Notes: generated from the letters alone by a model not told the origin. 64,000 bases of DNA from Lota lota (GCA_026745465.1 JACYXH010000315.1:466001-530000), one strand, 5' to 3'; positions 1 through 58,252 are shown, counted from the first letter of the stretch. Numbers and translations: made by a program.

Positions 1-1043
1 TACCATAGTTATGCAGATGACACACAAATTTACATAACCTTATCGCCAGGGAACTATAGCCCAATACAACAATTAAATAAATGCATTGAACAAATTAATG
101 ATTGGATGTGCCGGAACTTTCTTAAATTAAATGAAGAAAAAACGGAGGTGGTTGTTTTTGGAGCAAAAGAGGAACAATTGAAAGTCAGCGCTCAGCTTCA
201 AACGACAATGTTAAAAACAACAGACAAAGCCAGAAATCTTGGTGTAGTCATGGACTCAGACCTAAATTTTAAAAGCCACATTAACATAATTAAAAAATCA
301 GCCTATTATCACCTTAAAAATATATCAAGGGTTAAAGGACTTATGTCTCAGCAGGATCTGGAAAAACTTGTCCATGCCTTTATCTTCAGTAGACTTGACT
401 ACTGTAACGGTGTCTTTACAGGTATCCCTAAAAAATCAATCAGACAGCTGCAGCTGATTCAGAACGCTGCTGCTCGAGTCCTCACTAAAACCAGGAAAGT
501 GGATCACATCACTCCAGTTCTGAAGTCTCTACACTGGCTTCCAGTGCCTCAAAGAATTGATTTCAAAATACTTTCACTGGTTTATAAATCACTAAACGGT
601 TTAGGGCCTAAATACATTTCTGATCTGCTACTACACTATGACCCACCCAGATCTCTCAGGTCGTCCGGGACAGGTCTACTTGTTGTCCCCAGAGTCAGAA
701 CTAAACAGGGGGAAGCAGCTTTCAGTTTTTATGCTCCACATATTTGGAACAAACTCCCAGAAAAATGTAGGTCCGCTGCAACTCTCAGTTCTTTTAAATC
801 TAAGCTAAAGACCTATCTTTTTGATGTTGCTTTTCTTTAAATAATCAATTTTGTTAACTTAATTTTCTTATATTGCACTGTACCTTTTATTCTTATATTG
901 CACTATCAATTTTATTCTTGTTTTAATTTGTTTTACACTTGTTTTTAATTGTTTTCTAACTGCTCTATAATGTTTTATGTAAAGCACTTTGAATTGCCCT
1001 GTTGCTGAAATGTGCTATACAAATAAAGCTGCCTTGCCTTGCC
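1..1043 (+). mobile_element. 3' end of an L2-like non-LTR retrotransposon (LINE), reverse transcriptase C-terminal part and 3' tail
   Basis: An open frame runs from base 1 to a TAA at 838-840 without a break. It begins inside the reverse transcriptase catalytic region: residues 4-7 read YADD, the metal-binding motif of reverse transcriptases. After it comes the C-terminal segment typical of L2/CR1-type elements, with a conserved HWLPVPQRIDFK stretch near base 535 and an IWNKLPEKCR stretch near 750. A short untranslated tail ends in AAATAAAGCTGCC followed by a TTGCC repeat, a microsatellite-like end and not poly(A), as is usual for L2-type LINEs. The 5' part lies outside the window, so it cannot be said whether the copy is full length. 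The uninterrupted frame suggests a young or recently active copy. No target-site duplication could be assigned. Confidence 0.88.
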
Positions 1044-1431
1044 AATTGTTCCCTTCATCAAACGTGTATATATGTCCTTCAATAACCAGAATGTTTTATC
1101 AGTTCTGTTAGAAACTGTTGGGTCAACAACAATTTCGCAAGGTGACTTTTTGTAAAAAATGTATCTTGAAAAACGAATAAATGTTGGTTTTTCGTCTGAA
1201 ATGCGTTTAGCAATTTACACACACACACACACACACCGGTATTAAATGGAAGTATATTGCAACCCAAAAACAACAACAATCCCATTGTATCTGAATAGAA
1301 GTACGGCTCATGCTAAAGACAGTCACGCGCTCTGGTGTCACGTGACACCGTGGTCATTTGACCCGGTGAAACTGCTCTGTCCTTCCTGATCACAAGTGTC
1401 CCCTTCCTAAACAAGTGTCCCCTTCAGCACA
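1044..1431 (+). promoter_or_regulatory. tpp1 5' flank and presumed core promoter
   Basis: There is no coding sequence between the LINE tail and the tpp1 start codon. The stretch holds a short (CA)n run near 1218-1236 and, close to the gene, a palindromic E-box (listed separately). No TATA box is obvious in the last 100 bases. The transcription start is not visible from sequence. Confidence 0.5.
1334..1349. promoter_or_regulatory. Perfect 16-bp palindrome containing a CLEAR-type E-box (GTCACGTGAC)
   Basis: The sequence GGTGTCACGTGACACC is its own reverse complement; its centre, GTCACGTGAC at 1337-1346, equals the consensus CLEAR element bound by TFEB/TFE3 in lysosomal gene promoters. It lies 86 bases upstream of the tpp1 ATG. 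TPP1 is a lysosomal protease and in mammals is part of the TFEB/CLEAR network (family knowledge), so motif and target fit. Binding itself is inferred. Confidence 0.75.
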
Positions 1432-8164
<6,733 letters not shown>

Positions 8165-10685
8165 AGCACCTGCAGGGCTGAACTCGCTGGGTCCTCCCTC
8201 AACCACTTTCTTTACCAATGGGAGGTAGTGTGAACACACCCAACACCATGCTAACAGGGTTGTCTACGTAGTATATTTCTAATTCAGATGTAGGCCTGTT
8301 CAGGGCCAGCCAAGTCATCTAATTCATTCATATGGTAGGAATGGGCTTCTCTCATTGTAGCTTCAAACACTGCCTCTTGATTGCCTATCGAACGCTGCAG
8401 GGGGGGATTGGGATTCAGAGTAGAATACCATGAATGTTGATTCTGTTATTCTTTGCATTTCCCAGAATCCTAAAGATGGTTTTAAGTGTCACTCTTATGA
8501 AGGGGAATGGTGGATCTATAAGATGCAATTATTAATTAACGTTTTATGCATTACATACAATCAGACTGCTTTATTTTATGTACACACAAGCCACATAAAA
8601 TATATGAAGCATATTAATTGACTTTTCAGGCTAACTCTGGTGACACAAATCACTTTATTTTTGGAACGATATATACTATATTGTATCACTAAATTCAAAA
8701 TCGTTGTAAATGATTTGTCAATACTTTTGATTATGCATCAAATTGCACATGGCTATTCTCAGGTTGTTTGTAAGTAAATGTTTAGGTTGCCACTATCGTA
8801 AGTAATAAGTCGTTTTTTAGTATACATTTTATGCGGAAAGATTTGGGTATGGTATATATGTGTGGTATATTTGGTTATGTTTGTCACCTAGTTTTGGGTT
8901 AGAGTGTAGAGACTGATGGATTGTTTCTTGAAATAGTTTCGCATGGACAACCAAAAGAAGCACCATATTTGTCATTAAACAGTAGCTGCACAGTAGTCTG
9001 AATGGTTGCCCTAAGCTTTATGCAAAGTTTGCTCAGCAATATTCTACACCAGCAGTGGTATATATTTTGGTTTCACATTTGTCCTCAACCCAACATACAT
9101 AAATGAAAGGCTATCAGCAGTGCTGTTTCATTGGTGAATAAAGATGAATGTTTATAATTTTTAAATTTGCACATGGATCCCAATAATTGCTTTTGTGTTG
9201 TCATGATCACTCATGTATAATTTTAAAACGTTAATTGAAATAGTGCTTCACTTTGGGAGGAAATAAAACAAATTGCTAGCATGAGAACATACTCCTAGAT
9301 CCTCTGCTGAGGATATACATTTTTCTTTCTCCTGGCCAACATATTTATTTGTTGGAGTTTTACAGTGTCTTACATTGGAACATATTTGGAGACCAGTTCA
9401 GTCACTTGTAACCCTATGCTTAGTACACAGCCCAGGGTTTAGTATGCATAATCATACAGTCCCTGTTTCACGGGAGTTAATGCAAATGTTTATTACCAGA
9501 GAGCTTCAAGAGCAGATATCAACACGTGTACATATGGCCTTGTGTTTCCATTTTGGACAGTTAACACTGGAGTATCTTGGTACCTACCGATCGTACACCC
9601 AAAGCAACGGCAGTGGAGGAATAGATGTGAAAGAGTCCAAAATACACGAGTCCTATACAAAGTCAAACCAACGTAGCTTACTACATTTGCGCTTAGTCTG
9701 CTTTTGTGGTTAGCCTTGCGCTCTGTGTGCACTGGGCTTCAGAATATAGTCAATCAAGTTGTTGCAATAAAATAAAATAAACACTCAGTTGATGAAGAAT
9801 GATAGAACACAATTTAGAAGGCTCATCTTTACTGTAACAGCTTGGAGATCCACTTAAAAAATGCACTCTGCCGAAGAGACAAAATTCAAATGATTTAAGT
9901 TTAAAATGGCAAGAAAAATTAATTGTTACAATCTATATGACAGTTAAGAGTTTCTGAAGGGTTAAAGTATGCAAGGACAGACATGACACTTTTCTATCTG
10001 GTAGTGCAAGGGGAAACAATGTTTTAATCACGGCTCACTATTGAAATAACATTGCTATCATCTAAATGATTCTGACGTATCAACGTATCTGACGACAAAC
10101 ATACAAAAAGAAACCTATGAAGAACAATCGGACCACCTGTTTAACCTAACTGTCCACATAGAGGGGCAAACAATAAGGTCAAATCTCCCAACCAGTGCTA
10201 TTAAAAAAAATAAAACGTATGCTAAAGAAAAAAGTGTACAATATGCACACTTAAGGTGAATACAAATTCCAGGTTTTTATTGAATTAATGACAATTACCG
10301 GGGTTTTGTGTGTAAATTATTCATGAAATGGAGATGGGAACATATATAAATAAAATCTCAAGGGACATATCCATGAATTATCGTCTTCATATGAAGAAAC
10401 TTTAGGCATTGTTTCCTTTCAGGTACCCCAAAACACGCCAGGAAGGGAACCGGGGAACAAGTTTTTCCCAGAGTTTCTTGTACTCAACTCATTTATGTAT
10501 CAAAAATGTTTTTTTTTCCTCTGAAAGGTCGCTTTAGTTTTAAAACATTTGCTTTTCTAGAAAGAATACAAAGGGGACTTCATGTCCTGCAACAAAGTAG
10601 TTCAGACAATTGTTCTCCGCAAAAGGAATGGAGAGATGCCAACAAGCGTTGCCGTCCTCATGTTGCTTAGCGACACCAGCGGGTC
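8165..10685. other. Convergent tpp1/yy1 3' flanks, no further gene seen
   Basis: This AT-rich stretch lies between the stop codons of tpp1 (+) and yy1 (-). Candidate poly(A) signals: AATAAA at 9137-9142 and 9262-9267 on the plus strand for tpp1, and AATAAA on the minus strand at 10281-10276 for yy1, about 400 bases past its stop. The few open frames here have no recognisable protein features. Where each 3' UTR ends cannot be settled from sequence. Confidence 0.55.
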
Positions 10686-15122
<4,437 letters not shown>

Positions 15123-18100
15123 ATGGGGACGACAGGTGGAAGAGGAGACTTTGAATGGGTCTACAATGATCAGCCGCACACTTCAAGAAGAAGAGAAATA
15201 TTGGGTAAGCTTATTCCTATCCAAAAAAAAAACACAACCTTAACTATTTTTTAAGAAAGTTCATGACAATTTTGTTACCCAACCCAATGGTTATAAAAAC
15301 GTAGCCGGTTAAACCAGTTTGCTGTTGTCTGACAGGCCACTCGTCCACAATATATGCTTAAGATCGAGTGCGTAGGAGCTATTATCTGTCTTGTGAATCA
15401 TTCTACTACTCTACTACTACTTTTGCTGCTGCTACTGCAAAAAAAAAGAAAAAAAGGCAGGAATGTTGCCATTGGTATTTATTTCAGTGGGGTAGAAAGA
15501 CAATGTTCGTTTTCTATTTAAAAAGCCTGATTACATTAACTGCAAGAAAATATTTGATCATCAAAATCAAACCTAGTCCTATTAGCATAAACCTATACAC
15601 AGCTGTTTGACTAAATTCGACAGAATATCATCACTATGTTATGCATTCTGACTTAATGCTGATTAAAAATAGACAATGGATATCAGCTGGATAATCCATG
15701 TAGAATTTTCTTTGAGAATCCCACAGACTGGTTAACTCCCTGATATGTAAACTTGTCTCCAACCTCCCCATCTTTTATTTTCTCCCCCTGTATTGTAAAG
15801 CAACATGCTGACAACAGGTGCCGTTGACAAAGCCTCCAGGCTTGCTAGGTAACAGGACACATTCCCCACCAATTACACACACATCGGCCTACGCTAAGCC
15901 ATGACAGTAAGAAGGACGGTTTGTCAGGGTGAGACATGGGGGAGGGACATAAGGGAGGAATATCTGGTTGGTTCACCTTAAACAAAAAAAAGCTGTAAGT
16001 TGTCATTTGTTTAAAATTCACTGCATTGTGACAAAAATATCCTGGTATCCTAATCCTAATATCCCACCTTGACCAAGGAGAGATGTAGAGGGTTTGTTCT
16101 CTGACACCTCTACGTGCTACATAATTAAAGGCATTATTATCATGCTTGGCCATGTCCTGTCAATGGAGGAAAACATTGTTAGGACCACATGCTACCATGA
16201 ATCTGGCTCCATCCATCGCTTTTTATAATGTCAACCTTTCATAGTAACCTTATTCACCTGGGTGCCTAACGTTGGTTAATCAGTGACTCGTGTATTCATG
16301 AGATAAACCTGGTTATTCTGACATTGTACAGTTTATGTTTCATCATTATTCCACAGAGCTGTTCTGTAAACATTTAAACACTTAAAGTTTATTCTGCGGT
16401 TTCCTGATCTCCTTCCTTGTTCGAGTTGAAGACTTTTATTTTGAACTGTAAGAAAGTAATACAAAGCCTAGCTGGTCTGCACCTGGTTTACAGCTTCAGC
16501 AAACAGTTTTTATATTCTCGCTCTGTGATTCCTCCCATGTGCTCCAAGCCAGGGATGTTAACAAACAATGCCCACACATGGGTTCAACATCAACAAGCTT
16601 CCGTTTATTCCGTTATGTTCATGGTCTTTAAGCACAACTTGGTTTGCCATGTTTTGGTGGCAAACCTTTCACCCAGTTTCCCTCATTCTTTAACCTCGTC
16701 TCCCTTAAGCATCAAGGAACACCCAGTTTCCCTCATTCTTTAACCTCGCCTCCCTTAAGCATCAAGGAACACCCAGTTTCCCTCATTCTTTAACCTTGTC
16801 TCCCTTAAGCATCAAGGAACCCCCAGTTTCCCTCATCCCTCGCCTTCCTTATGCATTCCTTTCACAACCGTTCTAACTATGAGGTTGTCTCGACCTCATC
16901 AGAAGAATCCTATTGTAAAAGGAATATTAGTCCATACTGGTGGCACAGAACATCGGATGATCTTCTGAAGAAGCAAGCGTCTCTTCAGCAGACTCACCAA
17001 AGACTCTGTGTTTTTCCACACTTATCTCATCATATTGCATACAAGGCAAGATAATGATTATAATCCTTCTAAGGGCACAATACAATTCTCCCACAGCCCA
17101 TGCAACAACGCATCAGAGTGAGGGATCACATAAGTTGTTAATGAGTTCGTTGTATTTCAGGTTCTGTTTTTCTTAAGCCGTCTGGCTATTCATTGATTTT
17201 TTGGTATTTCCCAGGTAGCAGGTAAGTAACTACGACATCACCCATTATGAAAACCATTAAAAGATCTTGCCTTTGTTCAAAAGGGCGTTGTCTTTTGAGC
17301 AAATCTCAAGTAATCATTGTATCTTAAAACGATGATGCACTATTGATATATATTTTAATAGTGGACAATGTCACAGTCGGTGTTGAATCATTAACCAAAA
17401 GGCAAGCAAATACTCCTGCAAAGTGAAGGTGTCATGCTATATAAGAGATGTTTGTTAAGGGGCTTTATCCGTTCAAACATGGATGTCAGACAACAATTTG
17501 TAATTGTTGTCCCATGTGCTACATGTGCTATCCAAAGTAGGTTTGAACTAGCCTTATGTAACTAGATTTGCATGAAATATAACAGGAGCAACCATGTGGT
17601 CGTTTCAATTGATCACATCTTGTACAATCACTGTGCTAGTTCAAACAGACAGAACCAAGACAATGTCTACATTGTCTTGGTTCACATTTAAATTTAATTT
17701 TTGCATTTATTTTGCTAAAACCAACTGCTATTGCGACCATCTTTCATAATAAAGAACATGTCTTTAAAAGATGTTGTAACCATAGCACATTGCTGTAACC
17801 CAGCTATTTTATTCATTATTCAGGGGCTTGTATCTCCTTGAGAGGTAGGTCCCAGAGCACAACAAACACCTCTGCCAATTAAGAGTTTTGTCAGCGGGCT
17901 CCTTCCCCTTGGGGAGACATTAGAGGGATACGCAGCGATATCTGTAAAGTGGCGTTGGCCGGTCTCAGATGAGTTGTTTAATTCCAAGTTCATCATTGTG
18001 TGTCCAGAAGGGAAGTTTGCTGGGTTAGTATTTGTTTTCCGTTCCATTGACTTGCAGATTTACAATATGCTAGTTTCTGTTTATGTTAGGGTAATAAACA

Positions 18101-19578
18101 ACTCTTCTAAATCTTGGTTGGTTGGTAGCCACAGCTCATGTGACAGCTATGTCACATGAGCTGTGGCTATATATTTTCTGAGAGCTGATTGAGTTGATGC
18201 ATCCCATTCAAGTGTTCTTTCCCTGAATTGTGCCTTGTACATGTATCTGTATAATAATAATAATAATACCAACTACAACCAATAAAACAAGGCATACTAA
18301 TGTGAAGGTATGAAGCTACTGGACCTTATGTTACCAACTTGATGTAGATGTGAACATTTACAGAGAAAAAGCTAATGCCACTTCCTTATCTTCAACCGTG
18401 CCCTTATTTATGTGCGTCTGCTTCTGTTCCTCAGCTAAATACCCAGAGATCAAGACCCTGATGGGCCCGGATCCCCAGCTGAAGTGGGTTGTGTCGGGAA
18501 TGGTACTCACCCAGTTCCTCGCCTGCTACATGGTCCACAACCTTCCCTGGAAGTGGATCTTCTTCTGGGCCTACGCCTTCGGCGGCTGCATCAACCACTC
18601 CCTGACCCTTGCGATCCACGACATCTCTCACAACGTGGCCTTCGGCAACAAACTGGCCAAGTGGAACCGCTGGTTCGCCATCTGGGCCAACCTCCCGATC
18701 GGGGTGCCGTACTCCGCGTCCTTCAAGAAGTACCACATCGACCACCACCGCTACCTGGGAGGAGACAAGCTGGACGTGGACATCCCCACGGACATAGAGG
18801 GATGGTTCTTCTCCACCCCGGCCAGGAAGGTCCTCTGGCTCTTCCTCCAGCCGTTGTTCTACGCCTTGCGGCCTTTGGTGGTCAACCCCAAACCAGTGTC
18901 TCTGCTGGAGGTGCAGAATGCGGTGATCCAGGTGCTGGTGGACCTCATCCTCTATTATCTATGGGGGCTGAAGCCCATCGTTTACCTCGTCGCAGGATCC
19001 ATCCTTTGTATGGGACTGCATCCCATCTCGGGACATTTCATAGCAGAGCACTACATGTTTCTGAAGGGCCATGAAACGTACTCTTACTATGGAGCACTGA
19101 ACCTGATCACGTTCAATGTCGGCTATCACATGGAGCACCATGACTTCCCCAGTATACCTGGAAGCAAACTACCTCAGGTAAGAACATGTTACTGCACTGC
19201 GCTGACCGTACTGATTCCTCAAAGAATATTTCCACCATCAATTCTGGCACAATTGTCAACAGGTCATATTTCATCTACAATATCACTGGTTATAGTTACT
19301 GAGATAAGGAATGACAAAGTCTAAGCATGTACCAAGTACAAAGGACGAAGAAAAACATGCCTGTTTGGGTCAAGATGTCAGGCTTTTGTAACTCGTTTCC
19401 AAATTAATGCCTAACATTCCTTTGACGTCCCCAGGTGAAGCAGATTGCGGCAGAGTTTTATGACACCTTGCCCCAGCACACTTCCTGGACCCGAGTATTA
19501 TGGGATTTTGTGTTTGATGACAGCATTGGCCCCTATGCCCGAATCAAACGGGAATACAAAATAGTCAAGCAGGGTTAA
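15123..19578 (+). CDS. degs2: Sphingolipid delta(4)-desaturase/C4-hydroxylase DEGS2, complete, 3 exons
   Basis: DEGS2 is an ER membrane di-iron enzyme that adds a 4-hydroxyl or a delta-4 double bond to dihydroceramide, giving phytoceramide or ceramide. Coding exons: 15123-15204, 18435-19177, 19435-19578; they join to 322 residues (human: 323). The protein starts [20 protein letters not shown]; Gly2 is a probable N-myristoylation site, as in mammalian DEGS proteins. Exon 2 carries the membrane segments and all three histidine boxes: HDISH (after LTLAI), HIDHH (after SFKKY) and HMEHH (after NVGY). The end, [20 protein letters not shown], fits the DEGS family. The acceptor of exon 2 at 18434/18435 is fixed by phase and by the ILAKYPEIK junction. 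DEGS1 is the alternative identity, but the position between evl and yy1 matches DEGS2 in human. Confidence 0.95.
16670..16845 (+). repeat. 50-bp minisatellite, about 3.5 copies, in degs2 intron 1
   Basis: The phrase ACCCAGTTTCCCTCATTC starts at 16671, 16721 and 16771, with a partial copy from about 16821. Copies differ by single bases. Confidence 0.88.
18126..18169. repeat. Perfect 20-bp-arm inverted repeat with E-box cores in degs2 intron 1
   Basis: The left arm TAGCCACAGCTCATGTGACA (18126-18145) and right arm (18150-18169) are exact reverse complements with a 4-base GCTA loop. Each arm carries TCATGTGA or TCACATGA, the M-box form of the E-box used by MITF/TFE factors. It lies about 265 bases before exon 2. 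It may be a small MITE remnant or a regulatory palindrome. Confidence 0.8.
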
Positions 19579-21917
19579 ATATGGCTGATTCTAACATGAA
19601 CGTGAAACCAAAATGACAAGGGCTTAAATCAAGCGCATTGTTTAGTCTGTTGTGTTAATGTAATTGTGTGTAAAGTATGAAGTGGATGTAAACATTTCTT
19701 TGAAAAATGAAATTGAAAATGTGCACTTAATGCCCTCTACTTTGCTGTGAGCAGCTGAACTAGGCTCTGCATGCTTAGCTATAGTTTCTATTCTGGAGAA
19801 GGACCAACTTTAGAAAGAGTTAGAAGAACTGAATTGGAAAAGTTGACAAGAAGAGAGCTTTTAATATGTGTTGTGTTAACTATGGATGCGTTATCTTTAT
19901 CTTTATAATATATATGCCATAAAATGTTATTTGGTCTGTTTTTCTTAGGTCAAAGTCACATATATGTAGACATACATTTTATGATTGATGGGCTTTTCGT
20001 AACACTAAGAAAGATGCCATTATTGCTCTCGAGTCCAGTCCAGTTAGATGCTATGGGGACAGAATCAAGACTGATACATGAACGCCATGACCATGAGATG
20101 TGGATCTCCACTGCATCGCATCGGTTCTGCAGAGAAGAAAATGAACATTGAAATATACCTCGATGTGACGCTACAGTGTTGCTACGTTCTGCTTTTGATT
20201 AAACTGTATTTCAATTACCTTTAATACACTCAATTCTTGGGGTTTGAAAACAGATGTGTTATCAGGATGAACATTACTATTTAAATTAAAACTCTACATA
20301 AAACAGTCAAGGATCTTTATAAATTGATAACTAAGTGAAGACAGTTGTAACTGCCTTTCTGTCTGCCTCTTCGTTCGCTACCATTAAAAAATACATAGTG
20401 TGAAATTGCTTTTAATCTACCACACATTAAAAACAAGAGGTAAGGCGGTTGTAGAGAAATAACACAACTGAACATGTTAATTGTTGACAGGTATATTGTT
20501 TTTGTTTGAATGAGTTCACTTCCAAGACTTTGAGGGGTATCGGCGAGCAGATAGAATGAAACCACAACCCATCAATTCAATTGATCACTCTCTTCAGACA
20601 GACATTTAGCCATTGTCACGTACCACTACCCCTTCTAAACATTTCAAGCCATAACATTTCTATATTGCCAGCACCACCTATTACGTTTTTAACAGCTACC
20701 ATTGTTCAAGATCAACTTTTAGCTGGATAGAGAAAGGGGCCTCCTCGTGAAACACACCACAGGGGTAAGTGTACCACCGATGACGGTTCTTTTCTCCTCA
20801 AATAGTTTTTTAATAAACCAAATGAAAAAACTAATTCATAGTGATAGGGTTTCATGCATATCTCTGGAAGGTTCACAAAGCATAGGGTGACTAATAGTTA
20901 CAACTACATTGTTTCATATCTAGGCAAAAAAGAGGTGGCACATTTAGTTATGGGCCTGCTTTTGAATGATTCCCCCCCCCAACCACTCAGGGCTGCTCTG
21001 ACACACCCACACAGACAACTGGTTCCTCCTGGTTCCTCCTGGTTCCACCTGGTTCCACCTGAGCCCTGGATCACATTGGAGTTGAACTGGACTGGAACGG
21101 AAAATCCAGTTATTCTGGTTTTATTCCTTTTGACCTTGGATGCCTCTTGAAGGAAAAGCAGAGAATTATCTAAAGAGCTATTTCTGGATCAAATGAGAAA
21201 CTCACCTACATGGCACCCAACATTGAGAATAAGGATAGATACACAATGTCAATATGAACAAGGCCATCGTGACGGCTTTTGAAAACAGGACAGGTGAGTC
21301 TGAAACACCTCGTTTGCCCATATTGTGCTTTTTCTTTCTTTAAAATTTGCCTAGGGGACAACCAAATGAAAACAGTTGAAAATATAAAAGGCTGACAAAG
21401 TATGTGCGAGGGTGGCTTCTCCTACAATATCAATCAAATTATCATTGTCGTTATTTGCAACATCATTATCATCACAGCATTTTTAAATAAAACAGTAAAA
21501 ACCTAGAAAAATGTTGTTTTTTTATGACTGAAAAGAATAGAGTTGCAACCCTGGGCTGACTGAGTCTTTCGGTGCGCGGAGCGGACAACAAAACCAACGC
21601 CAGTGCGAGTGTCAGACCGCCACCCTATTCAACCTCTCAGCCGAGTCTTTCCGCACACACGTGCACATCCCTTACACATTTCACCCTCTTCTTTCTCCGC
21701 GTCCTCTCTCTCGTTGAGTCGTTCGGTTCCTCACTGCTCCCGCCCGCCTCGGTTCTCCGGCGGATTGAGAAATGTTTGGCGCGGCATTTCTGTAACTCCC
21801 ATCACGGCTCACTAACTGTTCAACGTGGCGTCACAGAAACGTGGCGGGAAACATTCCTGAGGTCTGTGTCTGTCTGTCCATCCTCCTCTGGCTCCTCCCA
21901 CTGGCGATCAGGAGACA
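19579..21917. other. Convergent degs2/evl 3' flanks, no further gene seen
   Basis: This stretch separates the stop codons of degs2 (+) and evl (-) and must include both 3' UTRs. It is AT-rich up to about 20850. A GGTTCCTCCTGGTTCCACCT-type mini-repeat lies at 21020-21060. A possible evl poly(A) signal reads AATAAA on the minus strand near 21124-21119. No coding features beyond these genes are recognisable. Confidence 0.5.
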
Positions 21918-55991
<34,074 letters not shown>

Positions 55992-56560
55992 TTTCTTGTC
56001 TTCTAGTCAACGGTGGATGACGTGAAACCCGGGATCACGTCTAGCAACCCTCTTCCGTTTTCTTCCAAATAAAGACTGCGGGATGCGGTCGCTTTAGCAG
56101 GCAACAGACAGTCCGACTAGTCGGTGGCCTACACCTTGTGTCCTACTGCGTCTCTGTAGGATAGTATGGACCATCGGGCATGTCGAGACGCTACGAGAGA
56201 ATCCAAGCGTTGTCTCCCCTCTTCTTTGTGCTCCGCTGCCTCTCTCCACATGCCTGGGTAGCTCTCACTTCCATGTTCCGACGATCTTCGGAGCGAAAAA
56301 CGACGAGTTGTGGTTGCGAGCCGCCGCCTCCCTGGTGCAATATCTTCTTCCCATTCGCGTGTTTCGGTGAGGTGGAGGTTTGATCTTGCACGGCGGACAG
56401 CGAGCGAAGGACGCGCACATTGGCTCGATGCTGCCCACCCGCGGACACGACGCACGGCGGCACCCTGTTCGCCGTCCCCACCCTATCTGCGCGCACACGC
56501 TGAACGCAGCGTGCACGCGTTTATTCTTCGTCGACTGGAAACACGGAAAGTTTCTTCAGA
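55992..56560 (-). promoter_or_regulatory. CpG-rich presumed evl promoter A
   Basis: CpG dinucleotides are much denser here than in the flanks, for example CACCCGCGGACACGACGCAC near 56445 and GCAGCGTGCACGCG near 56507. It lies directly upstream of exon A in the sense of evl. The open frames across it on both strands are what GC-rich DNA gives by chance. Confidence 0.55.
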
Positions 56561-57121
56561 AGATTCTCCACAAATGCTGCTAACAACTGCTACATTATCT
56601 CTTCACCACACAAAACCTTTAAATCAATTTAACATAGTTTAACGTAATTTACAGCTGTAGCGAAAATTTGAATAAACAATGGACTAATTGTGCCATTAGG
56701 ATAGGCCTACATTTGACCATAATGGCCATATTTAGTAGGGCCTATTTACATTTAGCTCAACTGTAGAAAATAATTATGTTTGTTATCATTAAGGGATTTC
56801 TGTCATTTTCTCGACCTTTGTATCATTTTACTTCTTAATAAAACGTATTTGGAAGTGTGAATGAATCAGAGATCAGGTTTGTTAATGCGTGTCTGTGATC
56901 TTGCTTATACAACACCATGTTAATTGTATCCTATAGATTATACGAAATATCGGATCATATTCACCCATATGACAGCCTTTGATTAGCGCTTGTTTATTTG
57001 CATGTTCTTTGTGTGAATAAGTCATGTTTTGTAACGGGAGCATTAGAAGCAGCGTGTGTCCAGTTACAAACCTCCAGGGCGCTCCAGGCTCTGTGATGTT
57101 TAGAGCGGAGACGGGACGACG

Positions 57122-57154
57122 GGAGATGGCCGTTACAGTGCAACGGCCATCTCC
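57122..57154. repeat. 13-bp-arm perfect inverted repeat
   Basis: GGAGATGGCCGTT and AACGGCCATCTCC pair around the loop ACAGTGC. The arm includes AGATGGCCG, close to but not equal to a YY1 motif. Confidence 0.75.
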
Positions 57155-58192
57155 TCACTGGCATGACGCGCCTTCAGGTACAAAACTGATGTGGGAACAA
57201 CAGACAATATCAAGTTACTGAACAACTTCATCGGCGCTTGGTTGAGTTTTTCCTCTGCCTTGCACGTCTGCCTTTGAGGCTAAAAATAAAAAAATAAAAA
57301 ATAAATACATATACCAAACAAACCTCATGCATGTTACGTTACTTTTCAAACAATACATATTCACCGTTCAACTATACTCACTTGAAAGCCTTTCAGTCTA
57401 TTTACACATCGCCAAAGGCATGGTACACGTCATCAGACAAAACTAATTGGCAGTTTAGGTTGTGGCTAGGTATCATTTCAAATAAAAGATGCCCGTCTTG
57501 TTATTCAATTAGGAAGCACAAACAGTTGTGGCAGGCACACTGTTTTGTTGTTACTGATGCCATACTACATGGAAAAAGGTTTGGATAAAACCAGCGGACC
57601 GTACCATTATGATGCTGCAGAACCAATCCGTATTTTATAAAGTACCAGACACATGGGAATTGCATCAACTGGTTTATCTGGTACAGACTCAATTCTGAGT
57701 TATTCCTTAGTATCATTATTATAACATTACAATTTCATTTCAATGGGATTTGAGCAGATGTCATTTCAGATGCTTGGACTGTTCACTGGTTGATTGACCT
57801 GGGAGAAGAAAAGGCTTTAACAAGAAAATATGAACTTCCTTTAGTGCTTTCCTGAGTTGTTAAATACAAAATAATTTAAAATCACTTTGTTCTGCACTTG
57901 CTTGTTCCAATGTGCTCAATATTAAATCATTGATTGGGAACAATAACAGAGGAAGTTATTAACTTCAAAACATAGAACAGGATACACTAAACAAAATAGC
58001 TAAGTGTTATCACTAATTACAAATGCTGTTTGAATCCTTTGGTTTTTTGTTGGCTAGTTGGACAGAAATCATTGTTCTCATGTTGCTATTCTATTAAGTG
58101 TTACACATGACTTACAGTACTGTTAAAATAAATATTTAGCATTTAGATTTAGCATTTAGAGCGAACGGCAAAGTGAAGCAACGTGTTTTGTG

Positions 58193-58198
58193 TTTATT
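58193..58198 (-). promoter_or_regulatory. Candidate eml1 poly(A) signal
   Basis: AATAAA on the minus strand, about 350 bases past the eml1 stop codon; a second AATAAA lies a few bases further on. It is the first good signal downstream of the gene. Confidence 0.5.
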
Positions 58199-58252
58199 TT
58201 ATTTCTGGATTTTTAAAGCAACGCGACAATCCAACGGTTCTGTTCTTTAGCG

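Larger units (their letters stand above)
15205..18434 (+). other. degs2 intron 1, no other gene seen
   Basis: The 3.2-kb intron is AT-rich and holds a 50-bp minisatellite, a perfect hairpin at 18126-18169 and a short (AAT)n run near 18252. Short open frames here show no family features. Confidence 0.6.

Noticed and set aside
9375-9713. 112-residue frame between tpp1 and yy1
   Set aside because: AT-rich 3' flank, no family features and no coding composition; a frame on the other strand overlaps it equally well.
18350-18434. Upstream start for degs2 at an ATG in the sequence before exon 2
   Set aside because: The splice acceptor at 18434, the matching first exon at 15123 (MGTTGG) and the family N-terminus show this is intron.
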